Assembly (NCBI RefSeq): GCF_001511835.1
Contig: NZ_LN997848.1
Span: forward strand, 2,880,001-2,944,000
From: Magnetospirillum sp. XM-1
GTDB lineage: Bacteria > Pseudomonadota > Alphaproteobacteria > Rhodospirillales > Magnetospirillaceae
Length of the DNA stretch: 64,000 nucleotides
Direction of reading: 5' to 3'
Made by a program: the position numbers and the translations under genes. The notes beneath the pieces are model-generated. The model worked only from the letters and a program-made list of their open reading frames with translations. It did no database searches and was not told where the DNA came from. Numbering within the stretch: the first letter of the stretch is position 1; each line of letters begins with the position of its first letter. Below, in pieces: positions 1 to 9,922 of this stretch.

Positions 1-1050
1 GCTGCCCAGGACGGAATCGGCCACATTCTGCAGGTTGCCGCGCGCCTGGAATTGCGGGTCCTCGAAGATGTCGGCGATGGTGTTCAGGGGAGCCGCCGGC
101 ACCTCGAACTCCAGGCACAGCTCCATCACCGTTTCGCGCGGGCGGGTGGCGGTCCAGTGGCCGACCAGGGCGTCCACGTCGGTGCGTTCGGCCAGGCGGT
201 GGCGCAGCAATCCCCATTTGGCGGCATCGGCCAGTTCGGGCCGTTCCATGGCCTCGCACAGGCGGGCGAACATGCGGTCGGTGGTGCAGGCCAGCGCCAC
301 CCACTTGCCGTCGCCGCAGCGGAAGTGGCCGTGGGGGCAGGCGTTGACCGTGCCGGCGCCTTCACGCTCGCGCACCTTGCCGAACATGGCGTAGGCCGGG
401 GCGATCTCGTCCAGCGCCCGGAAGACGGATTCGTAGAGGGCGAGGTCGATGACCTGGCCCTCGCCGGTGGCGTCCTTGTGACGCAGCGCCAGCAGCACGC
501 CGATGGCGCCGTAAAGGCCGCTCATGTAATCGGCCAGCGAGGTGGAGCCCGGCGTCACCGGCACGTCGCCCGGCATGCCCGCCAGATAGGACAGGCCGCC
601 GAAGGCATGGGCGATGCGGGCGAATCCGGGCCGGTCCTTGTAGGGACCCGTCTGGCCGTAGCCCGAGATGCGCAGCAGGATCAGGCCGGGATTGACGCGA
701 CGCAGCTCATCCCAGCCCAGGCCCCATTTCTCCAGTGTGCCGGGGCGGAAGTTCTCGGCGATGACGTCGGTCTTGGCGACCAGCTTGAGGAACAACTCGC
801 GGCCCTCGGGCTTGCGCAGGTCCAGGGTGACGGAATCCTTGTTGCGCGCTTCGGACAGCCACATCAGCGAATCGCCGTCGCGTTCCGTGATGGAGCCGAA
901 GCGGCGGAAGGTGTCGCCGCCCTGGGGCTGCTCGACCTTGATCACCTCGGCGCCGAACTCGCCCAGGATGGCGGCGGCGTAGGGCGCGGCGATGAAGGTG
1001 GCGACGTCGAGGACGCGGATGCCGTCCAGGGGGCGCTTGGGCTGGGCCAT
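1..1050 (-). CDS. CaiB/BaiF family (class III) CoA-transferase, 3' end outside window
   Basis: The family moves CoA between acyl-CoA and carboxylic acids through an aspartyl-CoA thioester. The protein begins [19 protein letters not shown], the usual N-terminus. It has the nucleotide-contacting segment [20 protein letters not shown] and a SLADYMSG segment near residue 172 whose Asp fits the catalytic Asp. The ATG at 1050 is the first good start. The frame is open to base 1, giving 350 codons of a family usually near 400, so only the C-terminus is missing. The substrate cannot be read from sequence. Proximity to benzoyl-CoA genes makes an aromatic or dicarboxylic acid plausible, but the family is very broad. 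Confidence 0.9.
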   Translation of the reverse strand, partial: MAQPKRPLDGIRVLDVATFIAAPYAAAILGEFGAEVIKVEQPQGGDTFRRFGSITERDGDSLMWLSEARNKDSVTLDLRKPEGRELFLKLVAKTDVIAENFRPGTLEKWGLGWDELRRVNPGLILLRISGYGQTGPYKDRPGFARIAHAFGGLSYLAGMPGDVPVTPGSTSLADYMSGLYGAIGVLLALRHKDATGEGQVIDLALYESVFRALDEIAPAYAMFGKVREREGAGTVNACPHGHFRCGDGKWVALACTTDRMFARLCEAMERPELADAAKWGLLRHRLAERTDVDALVGHWTATRPRETVMELCLEFEVPAAPLNTIADIFEDPQFQARGNLQNVADSVLGS

Positions 1051-1103
1051 GGTGTCTCGCTGGCAATGGAGCCGATTTGATACCATGGCCGATCTTGGCC
1101 GAT

Positions 1104-3056
1104 CTAGACGGTCTTGACGTTGCCCAGGAAGGTTTCCACGTGCCGGCCCAGGCTGTCGCCGGATTCCTCCAGGGCTTCGGCCACCTTGTACATGTTCGAC
1201 GCCATCTCGCCGGTCATCTGGGCGGCCGAGGAGACCTCGGCGATGTTGCTGGTGACCTCCTGGTTGCCGTTGGCGGCTTCCTGGACGTTGCGCACGATCT
1301 CCTGGGTGGCGGCGTTCTGCTCTTCCACCGCAGCGGCGATGGAGGACACCACCTCGTCCACCCGGGCGATGGCGGCGCCCACCGTCTTGATGGCGCTGAC
1401 GGCGTTCTGGGTGGAAGACTGAATGCCGCCGATCTGCTCGGCGATCTCGCTGGTGGCCTTGGCGGTCTGGGTGGCCAGGTGCTTCACTTCGTTGGCGACG
1501 ACGGCGAAGCCCTTGCCCGCCTCGCCGGCGCGCGCCGCCTCGATGGTGGCGTTCAAGGCCAGCAGGTTGGTCTGGGCCGCGATGTCGTTGATCAGGCTGA
1601 CGATCTCGCCGATCTTCTGGGCGGCGGTGGACAGGCCCTCCACGGTGGCGTCGGCGGTCTGCACCCCGTCCACGGCTTCCTGGGTGATGCGGGTGGTGTC
1701 CTGGACCCGGCGGCTGATCTCGTGGGTGGAGGCGCCCAGTTCCTCGGCCGCCGAGGCCACGGTCTGGATGTTGGCGGTGGCCTCCTCGGCGGCCGCCGCG
1801 ACGGCGGCGCTCTGGCGCGAGGTCTGCTCGGCGGCGGCGTGCAGGCTGGTGGAGGTGGAGTGGACGCTCTGCACCGCACTGTCCACCTTGGACATCACCC
1901 GGCGGATCATCACGTCGAAATCATTGGTGAGCAGCTCGCGCTTGCGGCCGCGGGCCACTTCGCGCTCCTGCTCGGCCTTGGACTGGGCTTCCAGCTGTTC
2001 CGCGCGAATCAGCCCATCCTTGAACACCTGCACCGAACGGGCCATGTCGGCGATCTCGTCGGCGCCATCGGTATAGGGGACGCTGACCGTCCGGTCGCCG
2101 CCAGACAGCGAGCTCATGACCCCCGTGATGCCGCGAACCGGCCGGACGATGGAACGGCCTACGAAGAAGGCCAGGACGACGAACACCATTCCCGCCGTCA
2201 GGCTCAGTCCCATGGCCACGCCGATCACCCGGCGGTGGATGGCGTCATCTTCCTCTGCGACGCGGACTCCCTCGCGGTCGGCGAACTCGACGATCTTGTC
2301 GAAGTTGGGGGAAAAGGCGGAATAGATGGCGCTGAGTTCGGCGATGTCCTTGCGCACGATCTGGTCCGCCCCGATCAATTTGACCGCGTCGGCGAGATAG
2401 GCGTCGATCAGGTCCTTCAGTTCGGCTTTCTGGGCGGCGGGCACGCCGGAGCGCTGAAGGACGTCCAGGAAGACCTTGTGTTCCGCTTCAAGCTTCGCCT
2501 GCAGCTCGGGTTGGCCGCGCAGCAGGTAGTCCTTCTCGTGCCGGCGCAGCATCAGCATGTGCCGCATGAGCTCGGATTGCCCCTGGGCTTCGAGGGCGCT
2601 TTCCACCTTGTGGACCGCCTGGCGCAGTTGGCCCTGCAGCCCGGATCGCTCGTTCATGCCGGCGATGGTCAGGTTGGCGGCCAGTTCGTCCAACTGCTTG
2701 CGATAGGCGGCCATGCCGGTCCGGACGGCCTGGGCCAGACCGGCCACCGGGGCGGCTTCCTGGCGCTTTTCAAGGTCGGCGGCCAAGGCGACGACCGCGT
2801 CGGAGGCCTTGGCCGCCTGCTCCGCGTATTTGGCGTCACGGCGCAGCAGAAGGTCCTTCTCGTTCCTCCTGGCTTCAAGGCTGGCGATGCGCAGTTCCTT
2901 GCCGAGGTTGGCGACCGCCCCGAAGGCCTTGGCGTGGCGATCCAGCTCGTCAAGAGTGGCGACGGCCCAGAACATCACGGCCGCCAGGGCGATCATCGCC
3001 GTGATGGACGCACCGGTCAGGATGGCGATGCGGGCGCGGATGGTCAGTCTGTTCAT
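1104..3056 (-). CDS. Methyl-accepting chemotaxis protein with helical bimodular-like sensor
   Basis: Inner-membrane chemoreceptor of 650 residues starting [15 protein letters not shown]1 is at about 10-30 and a periplasmic helical region at about 31-270. TM2 is the [20 protein letters not shown] stretch, followed by HAMP ([12 protein letters not shown]) and a cytoplasmic signalling domain with the conserved hairpin tip [20 protein letters not shown]. The sensor contains RNEKDLLLR and RHEKDYLLR about 90 residues apart, a duplication typical of helical bimodular (HBM) ligand domains, which in known cases bind small organic acids. The last residues (NVKTV) show no CheR/CheB-binding pentapeptide. 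An earlier start would add about 31 low-complexity residues and looks wrong. The ligand is unknown. Confidence 0.93.
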   Translation of the reverse strand: MNRLTIRARIAILTGASITAMIALAAVMFWAVATLDELDRHAKAFGAVANLGKELRIASLEARRNEKDLLLRRDAKYAEQAAKASDAVVALAADLEKRQEAAPVAGLAQAVRTGMAAYRKQLDELAANLTIAGMNERSGLQGQLRQAVHKVESALEAQGQSELMRHMLMLRRHEKDYLLRGQPELQAKLEAEHKVFLDVLQRSGVPAAQKAELKDLIDAYLADAVKLIGADQIVRKDIAELSAIYSAFSPNFDKIVEFADREGVRVAEEDDAIHRRVIGVAMGLSLTAGMVFVVLAFFVGRSIVRPVRGITGVMSSLSGGDRTVSVPYTDGADEIADMARSVQVFKDGLIRAEQLEAQSKAEQEREVARGRKRELLTNDFDVMIRRVMSKVDSAVQSVHSTSTSLHAAAEQTSRQSAAVAAAAEEATANIQTVASAAEELGASTHEISRRVQDTTRITQEAVDGVQTADATVEGLSTAAQKIGEIVSLINDIAAQTNLLALNATIEAARAGEAGKGFAVVANEVKHLATQTAKATSEIAEQIGGIQSSTQNAVSAIKTVGAAIARVDEVVSSIAAAVEEQNAATQEIVRNVQEAANGNQEVTSNIAEVSSAAQMTGEMASNMYKVAEALEESGDSLGRHVETFLGNVKTV

Positions 3057-3124
3057 GGGAACCCCGCAGTGCTGTGGCAACAGGGGTTGAGCCGTCCGGC
3101 TATGTATTTTGGGAGCGCCCGGTC

Positions 3125-3661
3125 CTATACAAGTGGCTTTGGTATGCAACGGGAAAAAAGTAGTTTCTCAACCCTGGCGATTGTCCAGGGCATGGCGAAA
3201 GCCTCGCGCAGCCAGGCCGCGTACCACTCCCGTCCCGGCCTGGTCTCGGGCCAGGCGGGAGCGGGGCTGACCGGCAGGCCGAGGCGATGGAAGACGTAGA
3301 GCGAGCGGGCCATGTGGCAGGCGTCGGTCACCACGGCCAGACGCCTCCAGCCCCGCGTCTCCACCAGGGCGCGCGACAGCAGGGCGTTGCCGATGGTGTT
3401 GACGGAAACGTCCTCCACATGCAGCCGCTCGGCCGGGATGCCGGCCCGAAGGGCGAGGTCGCGCATCACATGGGCCTCGGGCACCGGGTGGCGAACCGCG
3501 CCGCCGCTCATCAGGAGATGGACGGCCCGGCCCTCCTCGATCAGCCGGACGCCCCGCGCCACCCGCCGCGCCATGGCCGGGCTGGGGCTGCCGTCGGGCC
3601 GCACCATGGCGCCCAGGACGATGGCGGCGTCGAAAGGGCTATCGACAGGAGTGGCGGACAT
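3125..3661 (-). CDS. YdcF/SanA-like DUF218 protein
   Basis: 178-residue DUF218 protein. Visible family features are the opening strand [17 protein letters not shown], a second strand [18 protein letters not shown], the [11 protein letters not shown] segment and [20 protein letters not shown], which correspond to conserved acidic/His positions of the YdcF/ElyC/SanA group. No clear signal peptide or membrane segment is present, so it resembles cytosolic YdcF more than the envelope proteins SanA/ElyC. It lies 68 bp upstream of the chemoreceptor on the same strand and back-to-back with the methyltransferase at 3699. Family biochemistry is poorly known, and I infer no specific reaction. Confidence 0.82.
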   Translation of the reverse strand: MSATPVDSPFDAAIVLGAMVRPDGSPSPAMARRVARGVRLIEEGRAVHLLMSGGAVRHPVPEAHVMRDLALRAGIPAERLHVEDVSVNTIGNALLSRALVETRGWRRLAVVTDACHMARSLYVFHRLGLPVSPAPAWPETRPGREWYAAWLREAFAMPWTIARVEKLLFSRCIPKPLV

Positions 3662-3698
3662 CTCTTAACTGTGGGCAACGGATTACAAGGAGAGTGCC

Positions 3699-4382
3699 AT
3701 GGACAAGCGCCGCAACACCGACGTCATCGTGGAGACCCTGGGGCTGGAAGGCAAGCGGGTCATCGACGTGGGCTGCGGCGATGGGGCGCTGGCGCGCCTG
3801 ATGGCCCGGTTTGGCGCCCATGTGCTGGGGGTGGAGTGCAGCCCGCGCCAGTTGGCCAAGGCCCGCGCCGCCGCCAAAGTGGCCGACGAGGAGATCGTCG
3901 AGGGCGTGGGCCAGGCGCTGCCCGCCGACGACGAAAGCGCCGACGCCGTGGTGTTCTTCAACTCGCTGCATCACATTCCCATCGCCTTCCAGGCCAAGGC
4001 CCTGGCCGAGGCGGCCCGGGTGCTCAAGCCCGGCGGCGAGGTCTATGTCTCGGAACCGCTGCCCTGGGGCGCCTTCTTCGAGGCGGTGCAGCCCATCGAC
4101 GACGAGACCTGGGTGAGGGGGGCGGCGCTGGCCTCGGTCAAGGGCGCCTGGGTCCATGGGCTGGAGGAGGAGAGCGAGTTCACCTACCTGCATCCCATGG
4201 TGCTCAAGGATTACGACGCCTTCCGCGACAAGATCGTCTCGGCCAACACCGAGCGCGAGGCCAAGTTCGTCGAACTGGACGCCGAGATGCGCGAACGCTT
4301 CGCCCGCCTGGCCAAGCCGGCCGAGGACGGCGGCTTCGCCTTCGAACAGCCCATGCGCGTCAACCTGCTGCGCAAGGAATAG
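3699..4382 (+). CDS. Class I SAM-dependent methyltransferase
   Basis: 227 residues with the Rossmann-type SAM fold. Motif I is VIDVGCGDGALARL near residues 26-39, followed by the acidic strand GVECSPRQL, then ADAVVFFNSLHHI (motif II region) and the post-motif LKPGGEVYVSEPL. This is the Methyltransf_11/25 pattern. The ATG follows a good ribosome-binding site (AAGGAG, 6 nt away). The substrate is unknown. It ends 10 bp before the TPR/glycosyltransferase-like gene, so the two are probably co-transcribed, and a role in modifying a surface glycan or protein is possible. Confidence 0.88.
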   Translation: MDKRRNTDVIVETLGLEGKRVIDVGCGDGALARLMARFGAHVLGVECSPRQLAKARAAAKVADEEIVEGVGQALPADDESADAVVFFNSLHHIPIAFQAKALAEAARVLKPGGEVYVSEPLPWGAFFEAVQPIDDETWVRGAALASVKGAWVHGLEEESEFTYLHPMVLKDYDAFRDKIVSANTEREAKFVELDAEMRERFARLAKPAEDGGFAFEQPMRVNLLRKE

Positions 4383-4392
4383 GACCCGAGGG

Positions 4393-6066
4393 ATGAACAA
4401 CCCGGCTTTGCTTCAGTCCATGTTTCAGCGGGCGGTCCAAGCCTTTCAGAACGGCAACATGGATCTGTCCGCCGCCGAGTGCCAGCGCATGCTCTCCATC
4501 GACCGCCGCAACACGGCGGCCATGCATATCCTGGGATCGGTGGCCTTTCGCCAGGGTGACCATGAGCGGGCCGTGGAATTGCTGGGCAAGGTGGTCAAGC
4601 AGGACCCCGGACGCATCCAGGCGGTGATCACCTTGGGCGAGGCGCAGCTGGCGCTGTCGCGCTTCTCCCTGGCCGCCATCAATTTCAGGAAGGCGGTGGC
4701 GGCCCGGCCCGATGACTGGGGCCAGCACTATAATCTCGGCCTGGCGCTCAGGGGGCTCGGACAACTGGACGAAGCCGCGACGGTGTTCGAGAAATGCCGG
4801 GACATGGCCGAAGCGGAGGCAACCGCGCCGGCGCCGTGGAACGCCCTGGGGGACGTCTACCGCGCCCAGGGGCGGCTGGACGAGGCGCGGGCCTGCTTCG
4901 AGCAGGCGCTGAGGATCTCGCCGAATTTTTCCATGGCGCAGAACAACCTGGGCCTCACCCTGAATGCCCTGGGCCGGATCGCCGAGGCCATCTCCATGCT
5001 GGAGAAGGCCATAGCCATGAATCCCCAAGACCCGGAACTGCACTACAACCTGGGTTGTTCTCTCCAGGATGATGGGCAGACCCTGCCGGCGATCGCGGCC
5101 CATCGCCAGGCCATCGCGCTTCGCCCCGATTACGCCGCCGCCCATTGGAACCTGTCCCACTCGCTGCTGCGGGCCGGGGAGTTCGCCGAGGGCTGGCGCG
5201 AATATGAATGGCGCTGGCAGACGGTCCAGACCGCCGACACCTATTCCCAGCCCGCCTGGACCGGAGACGCGGCGGCGGGACGGACCCTCCTGATCTGGGA
5301 GGAGCAGGGCCTGGGCGACACCATCCAGTTCATCCGCTTCGCGCCGCTGCTGGCGAAGCAGGGGTGGAAGGTGGTCGTGGTGGTGCAAAAGCCGCTGAAG
5401 CGGCTGCTGGACGGCCTACCCGGCGTCGAGATCGTGGCGCGGGGCGAAGCCCTCCCGCACTTCGACGTCCATGCCCCGATGCTGAGCCTGCCGCGCCTGC
5501 TGGGCGTCACCGCCGATGCCGTTCCGGCCCCGGCACCCTACTTGGCGGCCGATTCCGCCAGGATCGCCCTTTGGGCCGAGCGCCTCGGCTCACGGGAGGG
5601 AATGCGGGTCGGCCTCGTCTGGCAGGGCAATCCCACCGCCAAGGTGGACAAGGGCCGTTCGATCCCTCTGGCTTGCCTGGCTCCGTTGGCCGCGATTCCC
5701 GGCGTTCGGCTGATCAGCCTGCAGAAGAACGAGGGGGTGGAGCAGTTGGACTGCCTGCCGGCCGGCATGACGGTCGAGACCCTGGGGGCGGATTTCGACG
5801 CCGGTCCCGGAGCCTTTCTCGACAGCGCCGCGGTGATGATGAACCTGGATCTGGTCGTCACCTCGGATACGGCCATCGCCCATCTGGCCGGCGCGCTGGG
5901 CCGCCCGGTCTGGGTCCTGCTTCAGGCGGTTCCCGACTGGCGCTGGCTGGACGGCCGGGCCGATTGCCCCTGGTATTCCAACATGCGCCTGTTCCACCAG
6001 GAGGCGGCGGGAGACTGGGACGGGCTGGCGGCGCGGGTGGCCGCAGAGTTGTCCCGCTTCAAATGA
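4393..6066 (+). CDS. TPR protein with C-terminal glycosyltransferase-like domain
   Basis: 557 residues starting MNNPALLQSMFQRAVQAFQNG. The first ~290 residues are tandem TPR helices (for example HYNLGLALRGLGQLDEAATVF and AQNNLGLTLNALGRIAEAISML). The C-terminal ~260 residues resemble the GT-B type GT9/heptosyltransferase-like domain often fused to TPRs: WEEQGLGDTIQFIRFAPLL, VGLVWQGNPTAKVDKGRSIP, and LVVTSDTAIAHLAGALGRPV near residues 485-505. Such proteins are usually linked to glycosylation of envelope or flagellar proteins, but no donor can be assigned. It is the short relative of the large protein at 27159-30767, sharing the signature DSPWYP/DCPWYS near the end. A strong terminator follows directly. 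Confidence 0.85.
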   Translation: MNNPALLQSMFQRAVQAFQNGNMDLSAAECQRMLSIDRRNTAAMHILGSVAFRQGDHERAVELLGKVVKQDPGRIQAVITLGEAQLALSRFSLAAINFRKAVAARPDDWGQHYNLGLALRGLGQLDEAATVFEKCRDMAEAEATAPAPWNALGDVYRAQGRLDEARACFEQALRISPNFSMAQNNLGLTLNALGRIAEAISMLEKAIAMNPQDPELHYNLGCSLQDDGQTLPAIAAHRQAIALRPDYAAAHWNLSHSLLRAGEFAEGWREYEWRWQTVQTADTYSQPAWTGDAAAGRTLLIWEEQGLGDTIQFIRFAPLLAKQGWKVVVVVQKPLKRLLDGLPGVEIVARGEALPHFDVHAPMLSLPRLLGVTADAVPAPAPYLAADSARIALWAERLGSREGMRVGLVWQGNPTAKVDKGRSIPLACLAPLAAIPGVRLISLQKNEGVEQLDCLPAGMTVETLGADFDAGPGAFLDSAAVMMNLDLVVTSDTAIAHLAGALGRPVWVLLQAVPDWRWLDGRADCPWYSNMRLFHQEAAGDWDGLAARVAAELSRFK

Positions 6067-6100
6067 AAAAACCCCCGCCGGGCGAACCGGCGGGGGTTTT
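6067..6100. terminator. Bidirectional rho-independent terminator
   Basis: Perfect 10-bp stem CCCCCGCCGG / CCGGCGGGGG at 6072-6081 and 6087-6096 with loop GCGAA, an A-run before it and TTTT after it. It sits between the convergent TPR gene (plus) and the ferredoxin gene (minus), so it can end both transcripts, including the long benzoyl-CoA operon. Confidence 0.9.
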
Positions 6101-6126
6101 CCGAACCTGTGGCCGAGGCCTCAAGG

Positions 6127-6366
6127 TCAGCCGTGGATGGCCTTGTACTTGGCCAGCAGGGCGTCCTTGCTCTCGACTTCGTGCTGAACGATGCAATCGG
6201 CCGGGCAGACCATCTGGCACTGCGGGCTGTCTTCGGCGCCGACGCACTCGGAGCAGCGGGACGCGTCGATCACGTAGATCACGTCGCCGGCGGAAATGGC
6301 CTCGTTCGGGCAAGCCGAAACACAGGCGTCGCAGCTGGTGCAGTCGTCGGTAATCTTAAGGGACAT
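6127..6366 (-). CDS. fdx: 2[4Fe-4S] ferredoxin, electron donor to benzoyl-CoA reductase
   Basis: 79-residue cytosolic ferredoxin starting MSLKITDDCTSCDACV. Cluster-I ligands are CTSCDACVSACP. The second motif has an expanded spacing, CSEC-X8-CQMVC, followed by a C-terminal helix, which is the Allochromatium-type (Alvin) 2[4Fe-4S] ferredoxin with very low potential. In Thauera and Magnetospirillum this ferredoxin carries electrons from 2-oxoglutarate:ferredoxin oxidoreductase to benzoyl-CoA reductase. It is the last gene of the bcr operon here, 85 bp behind bcrD with a stable hairpin between. The ATG at 6366 follows a GAGGA-rich leader. Confidence 0.95.
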   Translation of the reverse strand: MSLKITDDCTSCDACVSACPNEAISAGDVIYVIDASRCSECVGAEDSPQCQMVCPADCIVQHEVESKDALLAKYKAIHG

Positions 6367-6405
6367 GAGTTTTTCCTCTCTCCTCGCAACCCCACTTTTG
6401 GCCGC

Positions 6406-6439
6406 CCCCGGTCCCCGCGTTGATCGCGGGTGACCGGGG
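6406..6439 (-). promoter_or_regulatory. Intercistronic hairpin between bcrD and fdx
   Basis: A 14-bp stem (CCCCGGTC plus CCCGCG, loop TTGAT, one bulged base) lies in the 85-bp gap between the bcrD stop and the fdx start. No U-run follows on the minus strand, so it looks more like an mRNA-stabilising or processing element than a full terminator. It could set a different dose of the small ferredoxin mRNA. Confidence 0.6.
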
Positions 6440-6451
6440 AACGGGTGGATA

Positions 6452-7291
6452 TTACGCCGCTTGACCCAGGCGGGCCAGCTTTTCGTGACGGAAGGCGCCC
6501 CACAGCGCGGCGCCAATGGCGCCGGCATAGATCGAGTCCGGATGGGACACGGCCTTGAGGTTGACCTTCTCCTGCTCGGCCGCCTCGTTCAGGGCGGCGA
6601 CCAGGCCGGTGTCGAGCGCCAGACCGCCGGTAACCTGGACGATGCCGTCCACGGCGCCGATGGACTTCAGCAGCTTGGCCAGACGCACCGCCATGGACAC
6701 GTGAATGCCCTTGAGGATGTTCGAGGCCGAGATGCCGCGCGACACCATGTTGATGACGTCGGTTTCAGCCAGCACGGCGCAGATGGACGACACCTTCTCG
6801 GGGTCGTCGGCCTTCTGCGACAGCGAGCCGATCTCGTCCTGGGCGATGCCGAGGTAGCGGGCGATGTTCTCGAGGAACTGGCCCGACCCGGAAGCGCACT
6901 GGCTGGTCATCTTGTAGGACAGCACCTTGCCCACGCCGTCCATGCGGATGGCTCGGCCGTTCAGCGCACCGATGTCGAGCACCGCGCGGGCTTCCGGGTT
7001 GAGGTACAGGCCGCCACGACCGTGGGTGGTCATGGAGTAGAAGTGGCCGGTGGCGAAGCTGAGATTCTCGGCGTCGCCGGTGGAGGCCACATAGGAGACG
7101 TCCTTACGGCCGAGGCCGGCCGTCTTCAGCATGTGGTCATAGGCCTCGTTGGTCAGCTGGAAGGGGTCGCGGTTACGGATACGCGCGGTTTCCTTGCCCA
7201 GCCACTCCACCTTGTCGCCATTGACCTTGAAGACGACGGTCTTGATGCAGCCCGAACCGATGTCAACACCGGTAGTGATAAGTTCAGACAT
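6452..7291 (-). CDS. bcrD: Benzoyl-CoA reductase subunit D (ATPase subunit)
   Basis: 279 residues, one of the two ASKHA-fold ATPase subunits of class I benzoyl-CoA reductase. The phosphate-binding motif GVDIGSGCIKTVVFK is at residues 8-22. The family Cys positions are Cys132 (SQCASGSGQF) and Cys171 (SSICAVLAE), which supply ligands of the [4Fe-4S] cluster shared with BcrA. DIGALNGRAI near 106 is the second phosphate loop. ATP hydrolysis here drives electrons to the BcrBC active site. Length matches the ~280 residues of BcrD rather than the ~435 of BcrA. It is 21 bp from bcrA and co-transcribed. Confidence 0.95.
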   Translation of the reverse strand: MSELITTGVDIGSGCIKTVVFKVNGDKVEWLGKETARIRNRDPFQLTNEAYDHMLKTAGLGRKDVSYVASTGDAENLSFATGHFYSMTTHGRGGLYLNPEARAVLDIGALNGRAIRMDGVGKVLSYKMTSQCASGSGQFLENIARYLGIAQDEIGSLSQKADDPEKVSSICAVLAETDVINMVSRGISASNILKGIHVSMAVRLAKLLKSIGAVDGIVQVTGGLALDTGLVAALNEAAEQEKVNLKAVSHPDSIYAGAIGAALWGAFRHEKLARLGQAA

Positions 7292-7312
7292 TGGTGTCTC
7301 CTCCCTTCCCGA

Positions 7313-8605
7313 TTAGTTGACGACCGCGCGGACGGCGAAGGTGGCTCCGCCGAGAGCGCCGGTGTAGATCGAGTCCGGGTCGATGTTGATGGTCACGTCG
7401 CCGTAGTTTTCCTTGATCAGCTTGCGCAGCTCGCGCACCGCCGCCTCGTTCTTGGCGACGCCACCGGTGAAGGTGAACTGGTCCTTGACGCCGCCGGCGC
7501 GCGACAGGATCGACATGGCGCGCAGGATGATGGCGCGGTGCAGACCGGCCAGGATGTCCTCGCGCTTTTCGCCCAGAGCCAGACGGTCACGCAGCTCGGC
7601 ACCCGCGAACACGGTGCAGGTGGAGTTGATGCGCACCTGCTTGTTCGACTTCATGGCCAGCGGCCCGAGTTCGTGCAGGCCCATGTTCATTTCGTCGGCG
7701 ATGTAGCCCAGATAACGGCCGCAGCCCGCGGCGCAACGGTCGTTCATCTGGAAGTTCTCGACGATGCCGACGGGATCCACCTGGATGCCCTTGGTGTCCT
7801 GGCCGCCGATGTCGAGCACCGTGCGGGTGTCGGGGTACATCATGTGGGCGCCCAGGCCGTGGCACAGGATCTCGGAGCGGATGTGCTCCTTGGGGAAGGG
7901 CAGGCGGACGCGGCCGTAGCCGGTGCCGACCACGTAGGTCTCCTCCAGCGGAATGGCGAGCACGTCCTGCACCGGCTTGATGATGTGGTTGCCGGTGATC
8001 GAGCCCTTCTCCAGGGCGCGGATGAACTTGCCTTCCATGTCGCCGGCCGGCGGACGGTTTTCCACTTCGATGATCGACTTGTCATAGACGTTGAGGATCA
8101 GGTCGAAGCCGAGACCGGCCTCCTTGCACACCGCTTCGCCGTGGCTCATGAACTCGGCGCCGGCCAGATCGCGGAAGAAGTCCGACTTGCGCTTGACGCC
8201 GGGGGCGTACTGGGCGGCCGAGCTGGTCCGCAGGCGCGAGAAGGTGCCTTCCAGGGCCTCGATCACCACCTTCTCGCGGCCGGCGAAGCGCGGGCCCTTG
8301 ATGTTGGCGACGCAGGTCTGCTCCAGGTCATCGAGCTGCTCGAGGAACTGGACGTGACGGAAGTTGCGCTCCAGATCCGTCAGGATGTCGTCGACCTTGC
8401 CCGACACTTCCGACACGTTCGACAGAGCGCGGCGGAACAGGGTGAGACGGGTGTCGATCAGCGCTTCCTGCTTGGAAACGGCGGCCGCGGTGTCGTAGTT
8501 GGAACGCGAATTGGTGATGCCGCGTCCCATGACCTGCAGGTTTTCGTCCATGACCACCGCCTTGGTGGTGGTGGAACCCAGGTCAATGCCGATGAAACAA
8601 CGCAT
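7313..8605 (-). CDS. bcrA: Benzoyl-CoA reductase subunit A (ATPase subunit)
   Basis: 430 residues with ASKHA ATPase motifs [18 protein letters not shown] at 4-21 and [12 protein letters not shown] near 263-274. Cys291 ([13 protein letters not shown]) and Cys330 (NSTCTVFAG) are at the cluster-ligand positions of the BcrA/HgdC superfamily. The ~150-residue insertion before the second half separates BcrA from BcrD. With BcrD it forms the ATP-dependent electron-activation module of benzoyl-CoA reductase, which feeds single electrons at two ATP per electron pair into the ring-reducing BcrBC module. It sits 14 bp from bcrB, and its start [10 protein letters not shown] is unambiguous. Confidence 0.96.
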   Translation of the reverse strand: MRCFIGIDLGSTTTKAVVMDENLQVMGRGITNSRSNYDTAAAVSKQEALIDTRLTLFRRALSNVSEVSGKVDDILTDLERNFRHVQFLEQLDDLEQTCVANIKGPRFAGREKVVIEALEGTFSRLRTSSAAQYAPGVKRKSDFFRDLAGAEFMSHGEAVCKEAGLGFDLILNVYDKSIIEVENRPPAGDMEGKFIRALEKGSITGNHIIKPVQDVLAIPLEETYVVGTGYGRVRLPFPKEHIRSEILCHGLGAHMMYPDTRTVLDIGGQDTKGIQVDPVGIVENFQMNDRCAAGCGRYLGYIADEMNMGLHELGPLAMKSNKQVRINSTCTVFAGAELRDRLALGEKREDILAGLHRAIILRAMSILSRAGGVKDQFTFTGGVAKNEAAVRELRKLIKENYGDVTINIDPDSIYTGALGGATFAVRAVVN

Positions 8606-8619
8606 TGTTCATTCCTCCC

Positions 8620-9918
8620 TTACGCGGCCACGGTCTTGGAGCCGCCGCCGCGGCGCTTCTGCTCGATCATCTGGAAGTAGCTTTCCAGGCGGTTCTTGAC
8701 GTTGGCCGCCGAGAAGTAGCGCGGATCGACCAGGTCGGTTTCGATGAAGGCGCCCGGGCGACCGGTGCGGCGCTCGACTTCCTTCATGATCATCAGCTGG
8801 CCGGCCGAGAAGCTGTTGCAGCTCTTGATCGAGTTGATCAGCAGGCCGTCGGCCTCGTATTCCTCGACATACTTGGCCAGCAGGTCGACGCGGGTCGGCA
8901 GGTTGAGGTTGGTGTAGCAACCCAGGCAGTAATCGGCCAGCGATTCCAGGGGGTTGTCGGGATCGTGACGGAAGCCCTGGTCGTACAGACCGCCCACCTT
9001 GGTGTAGGAGGAGGCGACCACGATCGCGCCCTCGTCGTAGAACATCTTCCAGAACTCACGGAAGTTGGTCCAGTTGGGCGGGCCCTCGACGATCAGACGA
9101 TACTTCTGGTCGTTGAAGTAGGTGCCCTCGGGGGTCAGCGGGCCCTGGGCGTTGTCGACGCGATTCTGCACTTCCTTGCGCAGCATCTCGTAATAGGTGA
9201 CAGCGTCCTCGGTGCCGCGGAAGGCGGTGAAGATCGGGCCGATGTAGTACACGCCGCCGAAATAGGCGTCGATGGGCGAGGGCTTCTTCTTGCCCTGCTC
9301 CAGGCACCACACCAGGTTGTCCTCGGCCTTGGCCGAGTTGCGCAGGTACTGGCGCAGGCGGTCGATGTCGAACTTGACGCCCGAGACCTGCTCCAGGCCC
9401 GGAATGACCACTTCCTTGAGCTGCTTGACGATGTAGTCGCGCATGTTCTTGGTGGAGTGGCCGTCGCCCTCGTAGGGGACGTGCAGCATCAGGGTCGGGC
9501 ACTTGTACTCTTCACGCAGCAGCTCGAACCACTTCATGAAGGTGTAGCAGCCGGTGTAGCTGAGCATCAGCACGTCCGGGTTCGGATAGGGCTTGCCGTT
9601 GGGGGCGATGTTGCCCTTGGACATCTGGCCGATATCCGCCTTCACGTAGGTGCAGACGTCTTCGGAATGGCCCGACTTCTCGGCTTCCATGATGTAGCCG
9701 CCCGAGGCCTTGCGCATGCCGGCCTGGATGGCGTTGATCTCGGGAAGGTTGTTGACGATGTCGAAACACATCAGCAGTTCGTTCAGGTTGCCCGGAACGA
9801 AGGTGGAGGACACTTTGCGGCCGGTCTCGTGCTTGGACGTGATCGCGTCGTAGTTACGAGCGATCATCGCCTTCTGCATTTCCATCGACGGCTCTTTGAC
9901 GGCTTCAGGCTTGCTCAT
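8620..9918 (-). CDS. bcrB: Benzoyl-CoA reductase subunit B
   Basis: 432 residues of the HgdB/BcrB family, one of the two subunits that bind benzoyl-CoA and the active-site iron-sulfur cluster. Conserved Cys are visible at Cys89 (SEDVCTYVK), Cys124 (SYTGCYTF) and in the YCLGCYTNLNLPTRVD segment. Its length matches the ~435 residues known for BcrB. The product of the BcrBC site is cyclohexa-1,5-diene-1-carbonyl-CoA. It lies 4 bp downstream of bcrC, so translation is probably coupled. Confidence 0.95.
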   Translation of the reverse strand: MSKPEAVKEPSMEMQKAMIARNYDAITSKHETGRKVSSTFVPGNLNELLMCFDIVNNLPEINAIQAGMRKASGGYIMEAEKSGHSEDVCTYVKADIGQMSKGNIAPNGKPYPNPDVLMLSYTGCYTFMKWFELLREEYKCPTLMLHVPYEGDGHSTKNMRDYIVKQLKEVVIPGLEQVSGVKFDIDRLRQYLRNSAKAEDNLVWCLEQGKKKPSPIDAYFGGVYYIGPIFTAFRGTEDAVTYYEMLRKEVQNRVDNAQGPLTPEGTYFNDQKYRLIVEGPPNWTNFREFWKMFYDEGAIVVASSYTKVGGLYDQGFRHDPDNPLESLADYCLGCYTNLNLPTRVDLLAKYVEEYEADGLLINSIKSCNSFSAGQLMIMKEVERRTGRPGAFIETDLVDPRYFSAANVKNRLESYFQMIEQKRRGGGSKTVAA

Positions 9919-9922
9919 GATG

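Noticed and set aside
1077..3299. Long open frame (about 740 codons) on the plus strand opposite the chemoreceptor
   Set aside because: It is an antisense shadow in G+C-rich DNA; the protein is His/Gly/Asp-rich and low in complexity, while the minus strand encodes a clear chemoreceptor.
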